Assembly (NCBI RefSeq): GCF_001280065.1
Contig: NZ_LGEA01000094.1
Location: forward strand, 86,603-150,602
DNA: 64,000 bases
Reading direction: 5' to 3'
DNA from: Streptomyces sp. NRRL B-1140
GTDB lineage: Bacteria; Actinomycetota; Actinomycetes; Streptomycetales; Streptomycetaceae
The notes beneath the pieces were generated by a model. That model saw only the letters and a program-made list of their open reading frames with translations. It searched no databases and was not told the DNA's origin. The position numbers and the translations under genes were made by a program. Positions 55,088 to 63,474 of this stretch are shown here, piece after piece (the stretch's first letter is position 1; the number at the start of each line of letters is the position of its first letter).

Positions 55088-55834
55088 TCACGAGTGCCCC
55101 GCCGCTTGCCGGTACAGCCGCCGGGCCTCCGCGCCGAGGACCACGCTGTAGGAGATCCCCGAGGTCGTCCCGCCCTGGTCGTGCCCGCCGAGGACACCGA
55201 CGACCTGCCCGTCCCCGTTCACCCAGGGGCTGCCGCTGGTGCCCCCGCTGAAGCCGGGGCACGCGATGCGCTGCTGGGTGCGGCCGAACGCGGCCGGCTT
55301 GTCGGTGCAGCGGACCGGCGTCTCACGGGCGTTGGGGTACCCGGTGACGGTCACCGCGGTGGCCCCGGTCGCCGTGCCGGTCACGAACCGGTTCCCGCCG
55401 ACGACGTCCTGGACCTCCGTGCCGCCCCGCGGCGCGAGCACGGCGAATCCCACGTCGCTGTCCTCGTCGTGCCCGTCGGTCCAGCCGCGGGGCAGGAACC
55501 GCCGCCGCACCGTCCACTCGCCGTAGGGCGCACGTCCGTTGCGGTAGCCCGGCACGAAGACCTGCGCACCGTCTCCGCCGAGGCAGTGCGCCGCGGTGAC
55601 GATCAGGTTCCGGTGTGGCGCGTCCACCACGGACGCCGTACAGAAGTGCCCTCCCCCTGCGCCACGGAGGAGCACCCCGACCCGGGCGTCGCGGCCGGTG
55701 ACGGTCACACCGAACGGGCCGGCCCCGTCGTCGGCGGTCGCGGTGGACGCGGTGATGAGGGCGACGAGGATCACGGCGACGGACAGGACGCGCTTCACCC
55801 GGGCGACTGTGCCAGACGAAGGTGAGAGCGGCAT
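55088..55834 (-). CDS. Secreted trypsin-like serine protease
   Basis: 248 aa with a signal peptide (VLSVAVILVALITASTATAD). Catalytic residues: His in VTAAHCLGG, Asp in HDEDSDVGFAVL, Ser in FSGGTSGSPWVN. Two Cys pairs are possible. The start is uncertain: the ATG at 55834 (no clear ribosome site) or a GTG at 55798. Faces away from the sedolisin. Confidence 0.85.
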   Translation of the reverse strand: MPLSPSSGTVARVKRVLSVAVILVALITASTATADDGAGPFGVTVTGRDARVGVLLRGAGGGHFCTASVVDAPHRNLIVTAAHCLGGDGAQVFVPGYRNGRAPYGEWTVRRRFLPRGWTDGHDEDSDVGFAVLAPRGGTEVQDVVGGNRFVTGTATGATAVTVTGYPNARETPVRCTDKPAAFGRTQQRIACPGFSGGTSGSPWVNGDGQVVGVLGGHDQGGTTSGISYSVVLGAEARRLYRQAAGHS

Positions 55835-56049
55835 CAGTCAAGCCGCCCCCATCCCAGGGCCATCGGGCCGTCAGCGACAGGTAAGCCCCGCACCCTCTTC
55901 AGTAAGGCGGAAGTCAGGATTCCGAGCGCTGTCTTGTTGTCACGTACTCAACAAGCCATGGTCGTCGCGGGTCGCCGCCCCCGCCGGGAATCACACCGGC
56001 GGTTCCCCCACCCGCAGGCCTCTCACCACCACTGCCAGGAGGCTGTACC

Positions 56050-57339
56050 TTGCGCACGACACCCCCGACTCCCCCCACGTCCCACCTCAGATGGCGCCGC
56101 GTGGCGTCCGCCGTCACCGCCACCGCCGCACTCCTCCTCACCGGCCTCACCACCGCCGCCCACGCCCAGGCCGCGGACCCGAGCACGTCCAAGGTCACCT
56201 GGACCCGCTCCTGCGCCCTGCCCCGTCACCAGGGCGAGATGGCCTGCAACGCCCTGCGCGTCACCGGCGGCCGCACCGCCTTCCAGCAGCAGCACGGCCT
56301 CTCCGCCAAGGCCGCCGACGCCTCCTCCCCCTCCGGCTACGGCCCCTCCGACCTGCGCAGCGCCTACGGACTGACCTCCGCCGCCACGAGCAACGGCTCC
56401 GGCCGGACCATCGCCATCGTCGACGCCTACGACGACCCCAACGCCGAATCCGACCTCGCCGCCTACCGCTCCCAGTACGGCCTGCCCGCCTGCACCACCG
56501 CCAACGGCTGCTTCAAGAAGGTGAGCCAGACCGGCTCCACCACCGCCCTCCCCGCCCCCGACAGCGGCTGGGCCGGCGAGATATCCCTCGACCTCGACAT
56601 GGCGAGCGCCATCTGCCCGAACTGCCACATCACGCTCGTCGAGGCCAAGTCCGCCACCATGACCAACCTCGGCACCGCCGTCAACGAGGCCGTCGCCCTC
56701 GGCGCCAAGTACGTCTCCAACAGCTACGGCGGCGGCGAGTCCTCCTCCGACACCTCGTACGACTCCGCCTACTTCAACCACCCGGGCGTCGCCATCACCG
56801 TCAGCGCGGGCGACGCGGGCTACGGCGCCGAGTACCCGGCGGCCTCCAAGTACGTCACGGCCGTGGGCGGCACCAGACTTTCCACGTCCTCCACCACCCG
56901 CGGCTGGACCGAGAGCGTCTGGCGGACCAGCAGCACCGAAGGCACCGGCTCCGGCTGCTCCGCCTACGACACCAAGCCCGCCTGGCAGACCGACACCGGC
57001 TGCACCAAGCGCATGATCGCCGACGTCTCGGCCGTCGCCGACCCGGCGACCGGCGTCTCCGTCTACGACACCTACGGCGCCGACGGCCAGGGCTGGGCCA
57101 CCTACGGCGGCACCAGCGCCTCCGCCCCGATCATCGCGAGTGTCTACGCCCTCGCGGGCACCCCGTCCACCGGCTCCTACCCGGCCAGGTTCCCCTACGC
57201 GAACACCACCGCCCTGAACGACGTCACCAGCGGCAGCAACGGCAGCTGCACCACCAGCTACTTCTGCACCGCCCGGACGGGCTACGACGGCCCGACCGGT
57301 CTGGGCACCCCGCAGGGACTGGGCGCCTTCACCGGCTGA
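56050..57339 (+). CDS. Secreted S53 (sedolisin-like) peptidase
   Basis: 429 aa from a TTG with a strong AGGAGG upstream. Signal peptide in the first about 42 residues. Serine-carboxyl catalytic Glu177 and Asp181 lie in GWAGEISLDLDMA, the oxyanion Asp in SAGDAGYG and the Ser in GGTSASAPIIA. Residues 100 to 120 form a short propeptide-like region, much shorter than the 200 residues of classical sedolisin. Acid-active extracellular protease expected. Confidence 0.9.
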   Translation: MRTTPPTPPTSHLRWRRVASAVTATAALLLTGLTTAAHAQAADPSTSKVTWTRSCALPRHQGEMACNALRVTGGRTAFQQQHGLSAKAADASSPSGYGPSDLRSAYGLTSAATSNGSGRTIAIVDAYDDPNAESDLAAYRSQYGLPACTTANGCFKKVSQTGSTTALPAPDSGWAGEISLDLDMASAICPNCHITLVEAKSATMTNLGTAVNEAVALGAKYVSNSYGGGESSSDTSYDSAYFNHPGVAITVSAGDAGYGAEYPAASKYVTAVGGTRLSTSSTTRGWTESVWRTSSTEGTGSGCSAYDTKPAWQTDTGCTKRMIADVSAVADPATGVSVYDTYGADGQGWATYGGTSASAPIIASVYALAGTPSTGSYPARFPYANTTALNDVTSGSNGSCTTSYFCTARTGYDGPTGLGTPQGLGAFTG

Positions 57340-57347
57340 CGTACTTC

Positions 57348-57374
57348 CCCCCGGTGACGGACCGTCACCGGGGG
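57348..57374 (+). terminator. Hairpin after the S53 peptidase gene
   Basis: Near-continuous inverted repeat (arms 57348-57358 and 57364-57374 around a 5-base loop) 8 bases beyond the stop codon. Confidence 0.7.
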
Positions 57375-57410
57375 CCGCCGCCCGGCGCTGTGGGGGCCCG
57401 GGGGGCGGGT

Positions 57411-57452
57411 GGGCGAAGGGGCCGCGGCATCCCAGCCGCGGCCCCTTCGCCC
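57411..57452. terminator. Second, 17-bp perfect hairpin
   Basis: Arms 57411-57427 and 57436-57452, loop CATCCCAG. It insulates the S53 gene from the T4SS-like operon promoter downstream. Confidence 0.7.
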
Positions 57453-57817
57453 TGCCAGGTAGCCTTCACCCGGAGAACACCGGCGCGACCACTCACCCGA
57501 CCGGCCGTCAGAAACGGCCCCCAACGGTGGAAAAGGCCGCAAGAGGGCACAACGACAGAACCACACACCAGGTTCCGCTCAGGCCTCATTGCCCGGCGTG
57601 ACCTGCCGTGATACACAGAGTAACCATACGATCCTTCGCGCACCGCCCGTCACCTCCCCTAGGGCCCGGAGCGGAACGGTGGCAAGGTATTGGTACGAAA
57701 CCCGCCAATCAATGACGCCAAGTCGACATCCGACAGCATCATTGTCGGCGACAATGAGGCCTGACCTCTGCACTACCGCAGAGGGTGCGGAACTACCCAA
57801 CAGGGGCGGTGACTTAC
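57453..57817. other. Promoter region of the T4SS-like operon
   Basis: About 365 bases without a credible gene. It contains an 8-bp inverted repeat TCATTGTC-GGC-GACAATGA at 57739-57757, about 60 bases upstream of the first gene; operator candidate. No promoter consensus was firmly assigned. Confidence 0.55.
57739..57757. promoter_or_regulatory. 8-bp inverted repeat upstream of the T4SS-like operon
   Basis: TCATTGTC and GACAATGA separated by GGC, 60 bases before the first start codon. AT-richer than its surroundings, which favours a protein-binding site. Confidence 0.5.
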
Positions 57818-58126
57818 ATGCTCTTTGCGGCCGACAAGGGAGACATCAACACCATCATCGGCGGGATCGCTCCGGACTGGGGCCCCTTCGGCAGCCTGGG
57901 CAACGAGGCGAAGGTGATGATCGAGGTCGTGATGGCGGTGGCCATCCTGCTCTGCCTCGGCATCGCGATCTGGGGCGCCGCCAAGCAGCGCATCGGAGCC
58001 ACCGCCCTGCGGGACACCTTCAGCGCGGAGCAGGGCAAGGGCCTGATCATCGCCGGTCTCACAGGAGTCTTCATCATCGGCTCCCTCGGCACCCTCTTCA
58101 CCATCGTGTACGGCATGGCCGTGTAG
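57818..58126 (+). CDS. Small two-helix membrane protein (VirB2-like) of the T4SS-like operon
   Basis: 102 aa. Begins MLFAADKGDINTIIGGIAPD, then two hydrophobic helices (VMIEVVMAVAILLCLGIAIWG and GLIIAGLTGVFIIGSLGTLF) joined by a basic loop (AAKQRIGATALRD). This is the shape and length of a VirB2/TrbC-like pilin core or a TcpE-like protein. In-frame GTG starts at 57785 and 57809 are possible. Pilin function is inferred from position and topology. Confidence 0.75.
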   Translation: MLFAADKGDINTIIGGIAPDWGPFGSLGNEAKVMIEVVMAVAILLCLGIAIWGAAKQRIGATALRDTFSAEQGKGLIIAGLTGVFIIGSLGTLFTIVYGMAV

Positions 58127-58216
58127 CCCGGGCACCGTCCGTCCGGCCGGTCCCGCCCGGCTCCCCCTCCATCCCACCCGCCCGTCGTGCCCACCGGCTG
58201 AGGTTGCGTTTCCCTG

Positions 58217-58339
58217 ATGTCGAGTCACCACACCGCGCCCGCGCGGGAACCAGCACGGCTACCGTCGTACGAGCAGTATGAAAAGTACGACCGGTACGAA
58301 GTGTTTCCGCACGACGTCGAGGGGGCGTACGCGGCATGA
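58217..58339 (+). CDS. 40-residue Tyr-rich peptide in the T4SS-like operon
   Basis: ATG-started 40-codon ORF whose stop overlaps the next start (ATGA). The product has a His/Pro start (MSSHHTAPAREPARLPSYEQ) and a Tyr/Glu-rich core (YEKYDRYEVF), acidic at the end. No membrane helix. The ribosome site is weak (TGAGG 14 bases upstream). The coupling suggests a real, tiny cytoplasmic component. Confidence 0.55.
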   Translation: MSSHHTAPAREPARLPSYEQYEKYDRYEVFPHDVEGAYAA

Positions 58340-59163
58340 GTCTCGGTGACGACCACCAGTCCTCCGGCGGTTACGCCGGCACGGGCCAGACCCGCACCCG
58401 CCTGCCCGATTCCGGCGACGCCTTCACCGACCCCCGCCGCCGCTCCTCCTCCCGCAGCCTGGTCACAGTGGTCGGCGTGGTGGTCCTCCTGATCGCAGCG
58501 ATCGCCTTCGCCAACCGGGGGGACGGCGACTCGTCCTCTTCGACGGGCGGCTCCTCGGGCAAACCGGACTCGACGGCGACGGCCCCCTCCGGCCAGCGTC
58601 CCGTCAAGGGCAAGTCGGCCGCCGGAATCCCCTCGGGTTTCGCCCAGGACCAGCAGGGAGCTGAGAGCGCCGCGGCGAACTACGCTGTCGTGCTGGTCTC
58701 GGCCGACATCCTCAAGCCCGCACGGCGGACCGAGATCCTCCGCCAGGTGTTCGACGCCGACAAGGTCTCCGGGCTGGAGAGAAACCTCGACCAGGTCTAC
58801 GGCAAGGCGTTCCTGGAGAAGGTGGGCCTCGACGCGAACGGCGAGGCCCCCAAGGGCAGCACCTACGTCTCCCGCACCATGCCGGTCGGCACCAAGGTCA
58901 CCGACTACTCGGGCAACACCGCCACGGTCGAGGTCTGGTGCACCGGCGTGTTCGGGATGACGGGGGAGAGCTCACAGGACCCGGTCACCAACGACTGGTT
59001 CACCATGACCCTCCAGCTGCGCTGGACCGACGGCGACTGGAAAGTCGACAGCTTCTCCCAGAAGGAAGGCCCCGCGCCGGTCAACGGCGACAACAGGGTG
59101 TCGACGTCGGAGGCCATCTCGAAGGCCGTCGAGGAGTTCGGAGGGTTCACTTATGCCCGGTAG
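58336..59163 (+). CDS. VirB8/TcpC-like conjugative-transfer protein
   Basis: 275 aa. Cytoplasmic tail of about 40 residues, one transmembrane helix (SLVTVVGVVVLLIAAIAFA), a Ser/Gly linker and an extracytoplasmic NTF2-like domain (ESAAANYAVVLVSADI ... VTNDWFTMTLQLRWTDGDWKV). The layout matches TcpC and VirB8, which form the core scaffold of Gram-positive T4SS channels. ATGA overlap with the 40-aa ORF; the next gene overlaps by 11 bases. Confidence 0.8.
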   Translation: MSLGDDHQSSGGYAGTGQTRTRLPDSGDAFTDPRRRSSSRSLVTVVGVVVLLIAAIAFANRGDGDSSSSTGGSSGKPDSTATAPSGQRPVKGKSAAGIPSGFAQDQQGAESAAANYAVVLVSADILKPARRTEILRQVFDADKVSGLERNLDQVYGKAFLEKVGLDANGEAPKGSTYVSRTMPVGTKVTDYSGNTATVEVWCTGVFGMTGESSQDPVTNDWFTMTLQLRWTDGDWKVDSFSQKEGPAPVNGDNRVSTSEAISKAVEEFGGFTYAR

Positions 59164-60487
59164 CCCGCGCCGCTCGGTCAAGGTCGCCGCGACCCTCACT
59201 GCCGTGCAGACCGCCCTCGTCCTGTTCGCAACCCGGGCGACAGCCGCTCCCACGCCCTCGCCCAGCCCCAGCCCCAGCAAGGGCAACTGCTCCCTGCTCT
59301 CCGGCCGGGCCCTGGAAATCTGCGAAGGCGACACCGGCGACCGCACCGGCAGCGGTACCTCCCGCCTGGACCCCACCTCCACCCTCGACCCCCTCTCCTC
59401 CCTCGCCAAGGGCTGCGCCGACGCCGCCTCCTGGACCGTCGACAAGCTCAGCGACGCCGTGAAGGAGACCGCCAACGTCGACTTCACCAACCCCAAGTTC
59501 CTCCAGCAGTACGCCGTCGTCTTCGCCGCCTCGACGATCCTCACGCTCCTGCTCTGGCTCCTGGCCGTCGCCAAGCGAGCCGTCCGCGGCGTCCCCCTCA
59601 CCACCGCCCTCTCCGAAGCCATCGGCTTCCTGTGGCTCACGGTGCTGGCCTCCGCCTTCACCCCCCTGATCCTCTACACCGTCGTCTCCGCCACCGACGG
59701 CATCACCGAGGTCCTCGCCAAAGCCACCGGCGACCAGACCGACGCGTTCTTCGGCACCTTCTCCGAAGCCCTCAAGAAGGGCGAGGACATCGGCGGCGGC
59801 CCGATCATGCTGATCGTCGTCTCCCTGGTCAGCATCCTCGCCGCCGGAGTCCTCTGGCTGGAGCTCGTCATCAGGGCCGCGCTCCTCTACGTCGGCGCCC
59901 TCCTCGGCACCGTCGTCTACGCCGGCCTCGTCGACAAGAACCTGTGGGGCCACGTCCGCCGCTGGGCCGGCATCATGATCGCCGTCATCCTCATCAAGCC
60001 GGTCATCGTCATCGTCCTCGGCCTCGCCGGCGCACTCTCCGCCGACGACGGCCCGAACGCCTTCTCCGCCGTCGTCTCCGGCCTCGCCATCATCCTGCTC
60101 GCCATCTTCGCCAGCGCGATGATCTACCGCTTCGTCCCCGGCTTCGGCGACGAGATCGCCGGCTCCCGCAACAACCGCCTCATGCAGGGCGCCGAGAGCA
60201 AGGCCGCCGCGGTCATCAGCTCCCCCGCCACCCTCGTCGCGCAGGGCATCAAGACCCACAGCTCCCGCGCCGACAACAACGGCGGAGGCAGCCAGTCCTC
60301 CGCCCCCCGCCCCAGCAACCCCGCATCCGGCGGGGTCGCCGCGCACAGCGCCCGCACCTCGAACGGCGGCGGCGGATCTGTCCCCTCCGCCGCACCCGCC
60401 CCCCGTTCGAGCAGCCCCGTCAACACCCCGCACGCCAGCAACACCCGCAACAGCAGTAGCAACCGCACGGGAGGTGAAGGGCGTTGA
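59153..60487 (+). CDS. VirB6/TrbL-like polytopic channel protein
   Basis: 444 aa. Signal-like N-terminus, a linker with two Cys (KGNCSLLSGRALEICEGD), six hydrophobic helices (including FLWLTVLASAFTPLILYTVV and WAGIMIAVILIKPVIVIVLG) and a long Ser/Asn/Gly-rich C-terminal tail of about 100 residues. This is the VirB6/TrbL topology. Ends overlapping the next gene by TTGA. Confidence 0.8.
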   Translation: MPGSPRRSVKVAATLTAVQTALVLFATRATAAPTPSPSPSPSKGNCSLLSGRALEICEGDTGDRTGSGTSRLDPTSTLDPLSSLAKGCADAASWTVDKLSDAVKETANVDFTNPKFLQQYAVVFAASTILTLLLWLLAVAKRAVRGVPLTTALSEAIGFLWLTVLASAFTPLILYTVVSATDGITEVLAKATGDQTDAFFGTFSEALKKGEDIGGGPIMLIVVSLVSILAAGVLWLELVIRAALLYVGALLGTVVYAGLVDKNLWGHVRRWAGIMIAVILIKPVIVIVLGLAGALSADDGPNAFSAVVSGLAIILLAIFASAMIYRFVPGFGDEIAGSRNNRLMQGAESKAAAVISSPATLVAQGIKTHSSRADNNGGGSQSSAPRPSNPASGGVAAHSARTSNGGGGSVPSAAPAPRSSSPVNTPHASNTRNSSSNRTGGEGR

Positions 60488-62040
60488 CAACCGAGTCCCA
60501 CGTGTCCCATCCGGTCACGCCCCGCCGGACATATCTGATCGGCCGCGCCCGGCCGAACGCGATCATCGGCCGCAACCGCGAGACCGGCGAGATCGCCCTG
60601 ATCGTCGTGGGCGCGTTCCTCGGCATGATGTGCGGGCTCCTCGTCCCGGTCCTGTCGCTGCGCATCGTGCTGCTCGCCGGGTTCCCGATGCTGGCGCTGG
60701 CCGCGGTGTACGTGCCGTACAAGCACCGCACCTTCTACAAGTGGTTCGAGATCAACCGCAGCTACAAGCGGACCCTCAAGCAGGGCACCACCTACCGCTC
60801 CTCGGCGATCGAGGCGGGCACCCGGCTGGACGGCAAGGAGATCGAGGTCGGCCCGCCACCGGGCATCGGCCGCATCACCTGGCTGGCCGCCCCCTTCGGC
60901 CCCGACGAGATCGCCGTGCTCCTGCACGCCGACCGCAAGACCGTCACCGCCGCCATCGAGATCGAGGGCCCCGGCGTCGGCCTGCGCGACAGCGAGGACC
61001 AGGAAGCCCTCGTCGACCGCTTCGGCACCCTGCTCAAGCACGTGGCCAACGGCGACGGCTTCGTCACCCGCCTGCAGATGCTGGCCCGCACCCTCCCGGC
61101 CGACCCGGACGCCCACGCCAAGGACGTCGCCGTCCGCGGCGACGACAAGGCCCTGCCGTGGCTCCAGGAGTCCTACGACCAGCTCCAGTCCATGGTGTCC
61201 ACCAGCAGCGAGCAGCACCGCGCCTACCTCGTCGCCTGCATGCACTACACCCGCGAACTCGCCGCCGAGGCCAACGCCATGGCCCGGGCCGCCCGCGCCC
61301 ACGGCGGCAAGGTCGACCGGGACGCCGGACTCGCCGTCGTCATGGCCCGCGAGCTCACCGACATCTGCTCGCGCCTCCAGGAAGCCGACATCCGCGTCCG
61401 CCAGCCGCTCGGCCAGGGGCGGCTGTCCTCGCTGATCCACTCCATGTACGACCCGGACCACCCCATCGACCACATCCAGGCGATGACCAAGCGCAACGCC
61501 TGGCCGGCCGAACTGGACGCCATGGAGCCCACCTACCTCCAGGCCAAGACCCGCGAGTCCTCCACCCGCGCCCCCTGGTGCCACGCCACGGCCTGGGTGA
61601 AGGAGTGGCCGATGACCCCCGTCGGCGTCAACTTCCTCGCCCCGCTCCTCGTCCACACCCCGGACGTCATCCGCACGGTCGCCGTCACCATGGACCTCGA
61701 ACCCACCGAGGTCGCCATCGAGCGCATGCTCACCGAGAAGACCAACGACGAGGCCGAGGCGTCCCGCGCCGCCAAGATGAACCGCACCGTCGACCCACGC
61801 GACGTCGCCGCGCACTCCCGGCTCGACCAGCGGGGCGAGGACCTCGCCAGCGGCGCCGCCGGCGTCAACCTCGTCGGCTACATCACCGTCAGCTCCCGCT
61901 CCCCCGACGCCCTCGCCCGCGACAAGCGGACGATAAGGGCCTCGGCCGGAAAGTCGTACCTCAAGCTGGAATGGTGCGACCGCGAGCACCACCGCGCCTT
62001 CGTGAACACCCTTCCCTTCGCCACCGGCATTCGGAGGTAG
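60484..62040 (+). CDS. SCO6880-family protein, N-terminal half of a split VirB4
   Basis: 518 aa, starting at a TTG. Two N-terminal helices (IALIVVGAFLGMMCGLLVPVL and IVLLAGFPMLALAAVYVPY) resemble the PrgI/VirB3-like module. The soluble body ends with the VirB4-N feature of an E-x-L-x-G-x-A (RGEDLASGAAGVNLVGYITV) and HHRAFVNTLPFA, matching the pre-ATPase domain of VirB4/TrsE. The ATPase is in the next gene. Called the SCO6880 family in Streptomyces. Confidence 0.8.
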   Translation: MTTESHVSHPVTPRRTYLIGRARPNAIIGRNRETGEIALIVVGAFLGMMCGLLVPVLSLRIVLLAGFPMLALAAVYVPYKHRTFYKWFEINRSYKRTLKQGTTYRSSAIEAGTRLDGKEIEVGPPPGIGRITWLAAPFGPDEIAVLLHADRKTVTAAIEIEGPGVGLRDSEDQEALVDRFGTLLKHVANGDGFVTRLQMLARTLPADPDAHAKDVAVRGDDKALPWLQESYDQLQSMVSTSSEQHRAYLVACMHYTRELAAEANAMARAARAHGGKVDRDAGLAVVMARELTDICSRLQEADIRVRQPLGQGRLSSLIHSMYDPDHPIDHIQAMTKRNAWPAELDAMEPTYLQAKTRESSTRAPWCHATAWVKEWPMTPVGVNFLAPLLVHTPDVIRTVAVTMDLEPTEVAIERMLTEKTNDEAEASRAAKMNRTVDPRDVAAHSRLDQRGEDLASGAAGVNLVGYITVSSRSPDALARDKRTIRASAGKSYLKLEWCDREHHRAFVNTLPFATGIRR

Positions 62041-62046
62041 GACCTG

Positions 62047-63456
62047 ATGCGGGATCCGCTGTCCGTCCTCACCGAGGCCTTCACCTCCTTCCTCTTCGGG
62101 AAGGTCGAGACGACCAGGCTTCCGGTGCGCACGTCCACGGGCCAGGCCCAGGCGGTCTATCTCCCGACCGCCGCCCCGGGCCTCGGCGACTCCGGCGTCA
62201 TCATCGGCCGCGAGGTGTACTCCGGAAAGGGCTACATCTACGACCCCTTCCAGCTCTACGGCCAGCAGCTGCCCGCGCCGCACTGGCTGGTCCTCGGCGA
62301 GTCCGGCAACGGCAAGTCGGCGCTGGAGAAGACCTACGTCCTGCGCCAGCTCCGCTTCCGCGACCGCCAGGTCGTCGTCCTGGACGCCCAGGGCGAGGAC
62401 GGCGTCGGCGAGTGGAACCTCATCGCCGAGGAGCTGGGCATAACTCCCATCCGCCTCGACCCGACGGCGGCCCTGGACATGGGCATCCGCCTCAACCCGC
62501 TCGACCCCGCGATCACCACCACGGGCCAGCTCGCGCTGCTCCGCACGATCATCGAGGTCGCCATGGGCCACGGCCTCGACGAACGCTCCGGCTTCGCCCT
62601 CAAGGTCGCCCACGCCTACGTCAACGAGACCATCGTCGACCGCCAGCCGGTCCTGACCGACATCGTCGAGCAGCTGCGCCACCCCGAACCCGAGTCGGCC
62701 GAGGCGATGAACGTCGCCATAGACGACGTACGCGCCTGGGGCCTCGACGTCGCCCTGGTCCTGGACCGTCTGGTCGACGGTGACCTGCGCGGCATGTTCG
62801 ACGGCCCCACCACGGTCGGCATCGACCTCGACGCGCCGCTCATCGTCTTCGACCTGTCCCACATCGACCGCAACTCCATCGCCATGCCCATCCTCATGGC
62901 GATCGTCGGCGTGTGGCTGGAGCACACCTGGATCCGCCCCGACCGGAAGAAGCGCATCTTCCTGGTCGAGGAGGCCTGGCACATCATCAACAGCCCCTTC
63001 GTCGCGCAGCTGTTCCAGCGCCTGCTGAAGTTCGGCCGGCGCCTCGGCCTGTCCTTCGTGGCGGTCGTCCACCACTTGTCCGACGTCGTGGACGGAGCCG
63101 CCGCCAAGGAAGCGGCGGCGATCCTCAAGATGGCCTCCACCCGGACGATCTACGCCCAGAAGGCCGACGAGGCGAGGGCGACGGGGCGGGTCCTCGGCCT
63201 GCCCAGGTGGGCGGTCGAGATCATCCCGACCCTCACCCCCGGCATCGCCGTCTGGGACGTCAACGGCAACGTCCAGGTCGTCAAACACCTGATCACCGAG
63301 ACCGAACGCCCCCTGGTCTTCACCGACCGCGCGATGACCGAGTCCTCCCACGACCTCGCCGACGACGCCCTGCACGCCGCCGAGCTCGAGGCGGAGGAAC
63401 GGGCCGCGGCCTTCGTGGAGCACCACCTGGGCGACTCCGAATCAACGGTGGCGTAG
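62047..63456 (+). CDS. VirB4-type ATPase (C-terminal half of split VirB4)
   Basis: 469 aa. Walker A GESGNGKSALEK, Walker B (RIFLVEEAWHII), then SFVAVVHHLSDV and a sensor-like arginine region. Upstream residues (LPVRTSTGQAQAVYLPT) supply the short pre-ATPase segment. It lies 6 bases after the SCO6880-family gene and would pair with it to make a full VirB4. Energises assembly or transport. Confidence 0.87.
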   Translation: MRDPLSVLTEAFTSFLFGKVETTRLPVRTSTGQAQAVYLPTAAPGLGDSGVIIGREVYSGKGYIYDPFQLYGQQLPAPHWLVLGESGNGKSALEKTYVLRQLRFRDRQVVVLDAQGEDGVGEWNLIAEELGITPIRLDPTAALDMGIRLNPLDPAITTTGQLALLRTIIEVAMGHGLDERSGFALKVAHAYVNETIVDRQPVLTDIVEQLRHPEPESAEAMNVAIDDVRAWGLDVALVLDRLVDGDLRGMFDGPTTVGIDLDAPLIVFDLSHIDRNSIAMPILMAIVGVWLEHTWIRPDRKKRIFLVEEAWHIINSPFVAQLFQRLLKFGRRLGLSFVAVVHHLSDVVDGAAAKEAAAILKMASTRTIYAQKADEARATGRVLGLPRWAVEIIPTLTPGIAVWDVNGNVQVVKHLITETERPLVFTDRAMTESSHDLADDALHAAELEAEERAAAFVEHHLGDSESTVA

Positions 63457-63474
63457 GCCGGCAGGGGAGGACGC

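Noticed and set aside
60124..63426. Very long antisense open frame (about 1100 codons) opposite the SCO6880-like and VirB4 genes
   Set aside because: It is a mirror of highly GC-biased coding sequence; its product is Val/Gly/Asp-rich with no domain, whereas the plus-strand products have Walker and VirB4 motifs.
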